This document shows, in pieces, positions 60,082-64,000 of a stretch of DNA of 64,000 nucleotides. The position numbers were made by a program, and so were the translations under genes. Source of the stretch: Polaromonas sp. (GTDB lineage: Bacteria > Pseudomonadota > Gammaproteobacteria > Burkholderiales > Burkholderiaceae_C); NCBI GenBank assembly GCA_025362315.1, contig JANYGP010000062.1:1-64000 (forward strand), given 5' to 3'. Position 1 is the first letter of the stretch, and each line of letters starts with the position of its first letter. Under the pieces are notes generated by a model. It worked only from the letters and a program-made list of their open reading frames with translations. It was not told the DNA's origin and searched no databases.

Positions 60082-61727
60082 TGTCAACTGGTTTAACTTT
60101 TTCGCCGCTCAATCTGGCAACCGCCTTGTCGGCGCCAGGCTTTGTAGCGCAGGGCACAGGCTGTGGTCCCAAAGGGGCGCACACAGCCATCGTGGTTGGC
60201 TCTGGTTTTGGCGGACTGGCAGCTGCCATCCGCTTGAGCGTGATGGGCTACCAGGTCACGGTGCTTGAAAAACTGGACGGCCCTGGCGGACGCGGTTATG
60301 TGCGCAAGCAGGATGGCTTTACCTTCGACGGTGGCCCCACGATCGTGACTGTGCCATTTTTGTTTGAAGAGCTGTGGGGACTGTGCGGCAAAAAATTTGC
60401 CGACGATGTCGAGCTCCGCTTGATGGATCCCTTCTACCGCGTTCGTTTTGACGACGGCACGCACTTTGACTACAGCGGTGACCCTGAGCGCATGCGGGCT
60501 GAGGTCATTCGCATCAGCCCTGACGATGCCGCGGGTTTCGACCGTTTTGTTCTGGAGGCTGACAAGTGCTACCGCCTGGGTTTTGAAACCCTGGGTTGCA
60601 AGGCTTTTGACAGCATTGGCGACCTGGTTGCTGCCCTGCCTGCCATGATGAAAATGAAGGCCTGGCGCACCATGTTCAGCCTGGTCTCTGGCTACCTGAA
60701 GCATCCCAAGCTGCGCATGGCGATGAGCTTGCAGACGCTGTTGATTGGCGGCAATCCATTTTCAGTCACGGGCGTGTACAGCCTGATCAATGCGCTGGAA
60801 CGGCGCTTTGGTGTGTATTCCGCCATCGGCGGTACCGGCAGCATCATCAATGGCATGGTCAAGCTGCTCAATGAGCGCAATGTACCGGTACGCTACAACG
60901 CTGAGGTCAAACAGATTGTGGTGGAGGGTGGGCGCGCAACAGGTGTAGAAGTTGTTGGAAAAGACGGCAAAGTCGAGCGCCTGGCTGCCGACATTGTGGT
61001 GTGCAACTCGGACACGTCATGGACCTACAAAAACCTGGTTGCGCCGGAACACCGCCGCCACTGGACCGATAAAAAAATAGAAAACGGCAAGCATTCGATG
61101 AGCCTGTTTGTCTGGTACTTCGGCACCAACAAGCAGTATGCCGATGTACCGCACCACACCATGGTGCTGGGCCCGCGCTACGAAGGCTTGTTAACGGACA
61201 TCTTTAAAAACCACAAGTTGACAGAAGACTTCAGCTTGTATTTACACCGGCCGACTGCCACAGACCCATCCGTGGCACCGGCGGGTTGCGACAACTTTTA
61301 CGTCCTGGCGCCGGTGCCGCATCTGGACAGCGGGACCGATTGGGCCAGGCAAGCAGAGCCGTATCGGCAGGCGGTGTGCAAGCGGCTTGAAGAAACGCTG
61401 CTGCCGGGCTTAGGTCAGCACATTGTGACGTCCCATGTGATGACACCGCAGCATTTTCATGACGATTTGCTGTCGTACAAAGGCGCGGCTTTTGGGCTGG
61501 AGCCAGTGCTGCTGCAAAGCGCGTGGTTTCGCCCACACAACCGCAGCGAAGACATTGAAAACCTGTTCATGGTGGGGGCCAGCACGCACCCCGGTGCAGG
61601 CATGCCGGGCGTGCTGATGTCGGCCAAGGCATTACAAACTGTTGTGCCTGAGATTCGCGACAATCTCTCGGCTGACATTTCCAGTGTCAACAGACCCAGC
61701 AACGCCAGCAACACCAGCAATTCCTGA
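60081..61727 (+). CDS. crtI: Phytoene desaturase
   Basis: The 548-residue protein has the FAD/NAD-binding motif VVGSGFGGLAAAIRLSVMGY near residue 38, FTFDGGPTIVTVP, and the C-terminal bacterial phytoene dehydrogenase signature VGASTHPGAGMPGVLMSAKA. It desaturates phytoene, the first carotenoid steps after CrtB. ATG 60081 is used; a TTG directly before it is an alternative. The C-terminus has an Asn/Ser-rich tail (NRPSNASNTSNS). Confidence 0.93.
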   Translation: MSTGLTFSPLNLATALSAPGFVAQGTGCGPKGAHTAIVVGSGFGGLAAAIRLSVMGYQVTVLEKLDGPGGRGYVRKQDGFTFDGGPTIVTVPFLFEELWGLCGKKFADDVELRLMDPFYRVRFDDGTHFDYSGDPERMRAEVIRISPDDAAGFDRFVLEADKCYRLGFETLGCKAFDSIGDLVAALPAMMKMKAWRTMFSLVSGYLKHPKLRMAMSLQTLLIGGNPFSVTGVYSLINALERRFGVYSAIGGTGSIINGMVKLLNERNVPVRYNAEVKQIVVEGGRATGVEVVGKDGKVERLAADIVVCNSDTSWTYKNLVAPEHRRHWTDKKIENGKHSMSLFVWYFGTNKQYADVPHHTMVLGPRYEGLLTDIFKNHKLTEDFSLYLHRPTATDPSVAPAGCDNFYVLAPVPHLDSGTDWARQAEPYRQAVCKRLEETLLPGLGQHIVTSHVMTPQHFHDDLLSYKGAAFGLEPVLLQSAWFRPHNRSEDIENLFMVGASTHPGAGMPGVLMSAKALQTVVPEIRDNLSADISSVNRPSNASNTSNS

Positions 61728-61732
61728 CGCCT

Positions 61733-62929
61733 ATGCATCCACCGCAGCCGTCCGTTGTCACTGCGTCAGCGTCAGCTGCTGCAGCCCAGGGCAATGCCAG
61801 ACATGGCTTTGACTATGAAGCCTGCCAGGAGCTGATGCGGGGCGGATCCAAAACGTTTTTTGCAGCATCGCGCCTCTTGCCCAGCCGGGTGCGCGGGCCG
61901 GCGATTGCGCTTTACGCGTTTTGCCGCGTTGCTGACGATGCCATTGACTTCAGTGACGACCGCGTGACGGCTTTGGCCCAACTCAACGAGCGCCTTCGCC
62001 GGGTGTACGCCAATGACCCCATGGCGTACGAGCCCGACAGGGCACTGGCTGCCGTGGTGCGTGACTTTGATTTGCCTTTGGCGCTGGTGGCGGCCATGCT
62101 GGAGGGTTTTGAGTGGGATGCAGAAGGTCGCCGTTACGAAACCATCGAGGACCTGCAGGCCTACGGCGCACGCGTGGCGGGCAGCGTAGGCGCCATGATG
62201 GCTGTTGTGATGCGTACGCGGAGCGAGCAGGCCCTGGCACGCGCCTGCGACCTTGGCGTGGCCATGCAGTTCACCAACATCGCCCGCGATGTGGGCGAAG
62301 ACGCACGGTTTGGCCGCCTTTACCTGCCGCTGGCATGGATGCGGGAGTCTGGTCTGGACCCTGACACATGGCTGCAAAATCCGGTGTTTGACGGCCGCAT
62401 TGCCAGCGTGATTGACCGCCTGATCAAGGCGGCCGATGTGCTTTACCAGCGGTCTGAACACGGCATTGGCCAGCTGCCCCGCGACTGCCGGCCCGCCATT
62501 CGCGCGGCACGGCTGGTGTACGCTGAAATTGGCCGGGAGCTGGAAAAAGCGGGACATGACAGCATCAACCACCGCGCTGTGGTGTCTGCCAAACGCAAGC
62601 TGGCCCTGTTGGTACGGGCCAGCGGCGCTGCCGTATTGGCACCGGCTGACCCCAAACAGCATTTCGCAGCGTTGCCAGCCAATCAATTTTTGGTACAGGC
62701 AGCCAAGTTGCCACTGGGAGACGCCCTCGTTGAGCTCACCCAGCCACCCAGCCGCACATTTGAAGAGCGTGCACGCTGGACGGCAGAACTTTTTGAGCGG
62801 CTTGCACGCTCCGATGCGACGCGCCAGCCGTCCAGCCAGGCACATGCCGCAGCGTATGCCTTGTCGCACGGGCACCGCTTGCCGGGCAAGGCGACGCCTG
62901 AATTTGCAGCCGGGGAAACAAAGGTTTAA
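61733..62929 (+). CDS. crtB: Phytoene synthase
   Basis: The 398-residue protein has the two Asp-rich motifs of head-to-head prenyl synthases, DDAID at 68-72 and DVGED further on. It condenses two geranylgeranyl diphosphates to phytoene. The N-terminus is Ala/Ser-rich before GGSKTFFAASRLLP. It lies 5 bp after crtI. Relative to typical phytoene synthases it carries an extended C-terminus (residues about 340-398), rich in Ala, His and Arg. Confidence 0.93.
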   Translation: MHPPQPSVVTASASAAAAQGNARHGFDYEACQELMRGGSKTFFAASRLLPSRVRGPAIALYAFCRVADDAIDFSDDRVTALAQLNERLRRVYANDPMAYEPDRALAAVVRDFDLPLALVAAMLEGFEWDAEGRRYETIEDLQAYGARVAGSVGAMMAVVMRTRSEQALARACDLGVAMQFTNIARDVGEDARFGRLYLPLAWMRESGLDPDTWLQNPVFDGRIASVIDRLIKAADVLYQRSEHGIGQLPRDCRPAIRAARLVYAEIGRELEKAGHDSINHRAVVSAKRKLALLVRASGAAVLAPADPKQHFAALPANQFLVQAAKLPLGDALVELTQPPSRTFEERARWTAELFERLARSDATRQPSSQAHAAAYALSHGHRLPGKATPEFAAGETKV

Positions 62930-62934
62930 CCACA

Positions 62935-63075
62935 ATGTCGACGCTTATGGCCGTTAAAGTTCTGGGAATCATTGGCTTGGTGGGTGGTTTCGTGTGGTGG
63001 CAACTGCATGACCTGGCGCAAGAAAAAAAACGCAGCAAACAGCGCCACACCAAAGTTGATGATAATCTATCCTGA
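62935..63075 (+). CDS. Unannotated 46-residue single-helix membrane protein
   Basis: The ATG at 62935 lies 5 bp after the crtB stop, with GGGGAAACAAAGG upstream inside crtB. The protein has one predicted membrane helix (VLGIIGLVGGFVWWQL, residues 9-24) and a strongly basic cytoplasmic-looking tail (QEKKRSKQRHTK). ATG 62947 is an alternative. The position and topology suggest a small photosystem or carotenoid-assembly factor, but I know no family. It is short enough to be missed by standard gene callers. Confidence 0.5.
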   Translation: MSTLMAVKVLGIIGLVGGFVWWQLHDLAQEKKRSKQRHTKVDDNLS

Positions 63076-63105
63076 CGAGGACCGACAAAATACAGTTTTA
63101 TGATT

Positions 63106-63153
63106 GCTATGTATTCAGGAGCTGCTAGCGCACGATTTATATGCGCTACAGCC
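63106..63153 (+). repeat. Dispersed repeat, copy K (intergenic)
   Basis: GCTATGTATTCAGGAGCTGC, then TAGCGCACGATTTATATGCG, then CTACAGCC. It lies between the small ORF and the BLUF gene and is followed by a run of seven T. Confidence 0.85.
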
Positions 63154-63197
63154 TTTTTTTATATTAAATACAAGCTTTTTAAGCTTCAGGAGCAGCC

Positions 63198-63629
63198 ATG
63201 ACCCTAAACCGGATGCTTTACATCAGTACTGCTGTGGGCCCCATTACTACAGCAGTGACAGGCACTATCTTGCGCAGCGCCCAGGCGTACAACGCAGCCC
63301 ATGGCATTACTGGTGTGCTGTGCCAGGGGCGTGGGGTGTACCTGCAGGTGCTGGAAGGCGAGAAAAGTCGGATCGAGTCCTTGTACGACCGCATTGTTCT
63401 GGACAAACGCCATCACAACATGGCGCTGCGCCAGCAGCATGACATTGATCGTCGCCGCTACGGCAACTGGGCCATGGCCCATGTTGACATGAGTCACCTG
63501 GAAGAGGCGCAAGCTGGCGGTGGCCAGCAAATCACGTTTGATCCTTATCTGGCAACAGCAGACGACGTGATGGCCAGGATTGATGCCTTGATTGCCGCGG
63601 GCAAAGTGATGGATGCGCCTGTGGTTTGA
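63198..63629 (+). CDS. BLUF-domain blue-light sensor
   Basis: The 143-residue protein is a short BLUF flavoprotein. Tyr8 (MLYIS), Asn32, Gln50 (YLQVLEGE) and Trp91 match the FAD-binding and signalling residues of AppA- and BlrB-type domains. The C-terminal tail of about 35 residues has no known output domain, so it probably acts through protein contact. AppA in Rhodobacter is a BLUF antirepressor of PpsR, so a link to the PpsR system 20 kb away is plausible but not shown. Confidence 0.9.
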   Translation: MTLNRMLYISTAVGPITTAVTGTILRSAQAYNAAHGITGVLCQGRGVYLQVLEGEKSRIESLYDRIVLDKRHHNMALRQQHDIDRRRYGNWAMAHVDMSHLEEAQAGGGQQITFDPYLATADDVMARIDALIAAGKVMDAPVV

Positions 63630-63637
63630 AGGTAAAT

Positions 63638-63687
63638 GACTATCAAATAGTGAGCTGCTTGCGCCCGTATTACTGGGGCTACCGCCC
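63638..63687 (+). repeat. Dispersed repeat, copy L (intergenic)
   Basis: GACTATCAAATAGTGAGCTG, then CTTGCGCCCGTATTACTGGG, then GCTACCGCCC. It starts just after the BLUF stop. Confidence 0.85.
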
Positions 63688-63854
63688 TTTATTAAACAGA
63701 AAACTGCTGCAGACATCAAGTTTCTTGATTTGGCCCAATGCAGGCTGGGGGCAGCAGCGAGGTGTCTGTCAGCCGGGAATAGCTGAAGCAAACTGGGCTT
63801 GACAGCAAATTTTTAGTGAATTTACAGTAAATACTGCCTTCAGACCAATCAATA

Positions 63855-63885
63855 CGGGCGCTAGCAGCTATTTATTCAGGAGCAT
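63855..63885 (-). repeat. Dispersed repeat, copy M (reverse orientation, overlaps a gene end)
   Basis: On the minus strand CCTGAATAAATAGCTGCT and AGCGCCCGT. It contains the stop codon (TAA at 63874-63872) of the partial minus-strand gene at the window edge. Confidence 0.75.
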
Positions 63886-64000
63886 TTGAACTCGTGAATT
63901 GCTTGCGTGCCAGCTGACGCGGGGCTGTTGACGAAGCTTTCACCCCGCTGCTGGCCACCGTTTGCCCAAACAGTTTTTCCATTTCAGGCGCAGCTTGCAG
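63872..64000 (-). CDS. C-terminal end of an unidentified protein
   Basis: The last 42 codons of a minus-strand gene run in from the right edge, ending TSSNAPE and a TAA that lies in a repeat copy. The visible part (APEMEKLFGQTVASSGV, then KASSTAPRQLARKQF) is not recognisable to me. The frame is open to the edge, with codon use like its neighbours. Confidence 0.5.
   Translation of the reverse strand: MQAAPEMEKLFGQTVASSGVKASSTAPRQLARKQFTSSNAPE

Noticed and set aside
61772-62935. Minus-strand frame of 387 codons over crtB
   Set aside because: It is opposite a well-defined crtB and its composition is that of an antisense shadow.

Overview
The window reads as a chromosomal segment of an anoxygenic phototrophic betaproteobacterium, most likely family Comamonadaceae (Rhodoferax/Limnohabitans-like). 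The reasons are the gene content (oxygen-dependent cyclase acsF, HiPIP, the order bchFNBHLM-lhaA-puhABC-acsF-puhE, the acidithiobacillus-type gshA, DUF1631) and a dispersed repeat with a GCTGCTTGCGCCC core that I associate with this family from general familiarity. The genus is an inference. I see no rRNA, tRNA, CRISPR array, insertion sequence or prophage.

Layout. 1-180: start of a ribbon-helix-helix (antitoxin-like) gene cut by the window edge. 328-6025: glutathione synthesis (gshA, gshB) with two transporters (kup, a BenE-type permease) between them. 6026-9673 (minus): class-II amidotransferase, tautomerase, DUF1631 protein. 9810-17862: a MocR-type regulator divergent from a tight eight-gene unit (two exporters, aminotransferase, DUF1348, GST, PhzF-like, glyoxalase-like, Thr/Ser dehydratase-like) that ends in a strong terminator. 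17877-26512: DUF4143 ATPase, histidine phosphatase, photolyase, B12/radical-SAM DUF4080 protein, DsbD, redoxin and CoA-binding protein. 26587-38183: hemE, priA, GIY-YIG protein, hipBA, AEC transporter, rep helicase, a secreted hypothetical protein and an antiporter.

38397-63629 is the photosynthesis region. It has a HiPIP electron carrier, then bchG-bchP-small membrane protein on the minus strand. Next come two PpsR-family regulators and a B12-binding AerR antirepressor. A 17.4-kb plus-strand superoperon follows (bchF, bchN, bchB, bchH, bchL, bchM, lhaA, puhA, puhB, puhC, acsF, puhE, crtI, crtB and an unannotated 46-residue membrane ORF), then a BLUF blue-light sensor. It covers the steps from Mg-protoporphyrin to chlorophyllide a, C3-vinyl hydration, the bacteriochlorophyll tail, reaction-centre H and assembly factors, and the first carotenoid steps. 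The pufBALM, bchCXYZ, bchID and late crt genes are not in the window.

Main observations. (1) The dispersed repeat occurs about 13 times. Six sense-strand copies inside genes are all read in the same frame. In two unrelated genes (dsbD and the secreted hypothetical) it supplies the signal peptide, and a second copy in dsbD supplies a transmembrane helix. (2) The bchG promoter carries two TGT-N12-ACA PpsR/CrtJ sites 8 bp apart over a near-consensus sigma70 promoter whose predicted start coincides with the ATG; bchF has a similar but weaker arrangement. (3) There are two PpsR homologues, one of which has lost the HTH cysteine and the end of the HTH. (4) A short membrane ORF lies directly after crtB.
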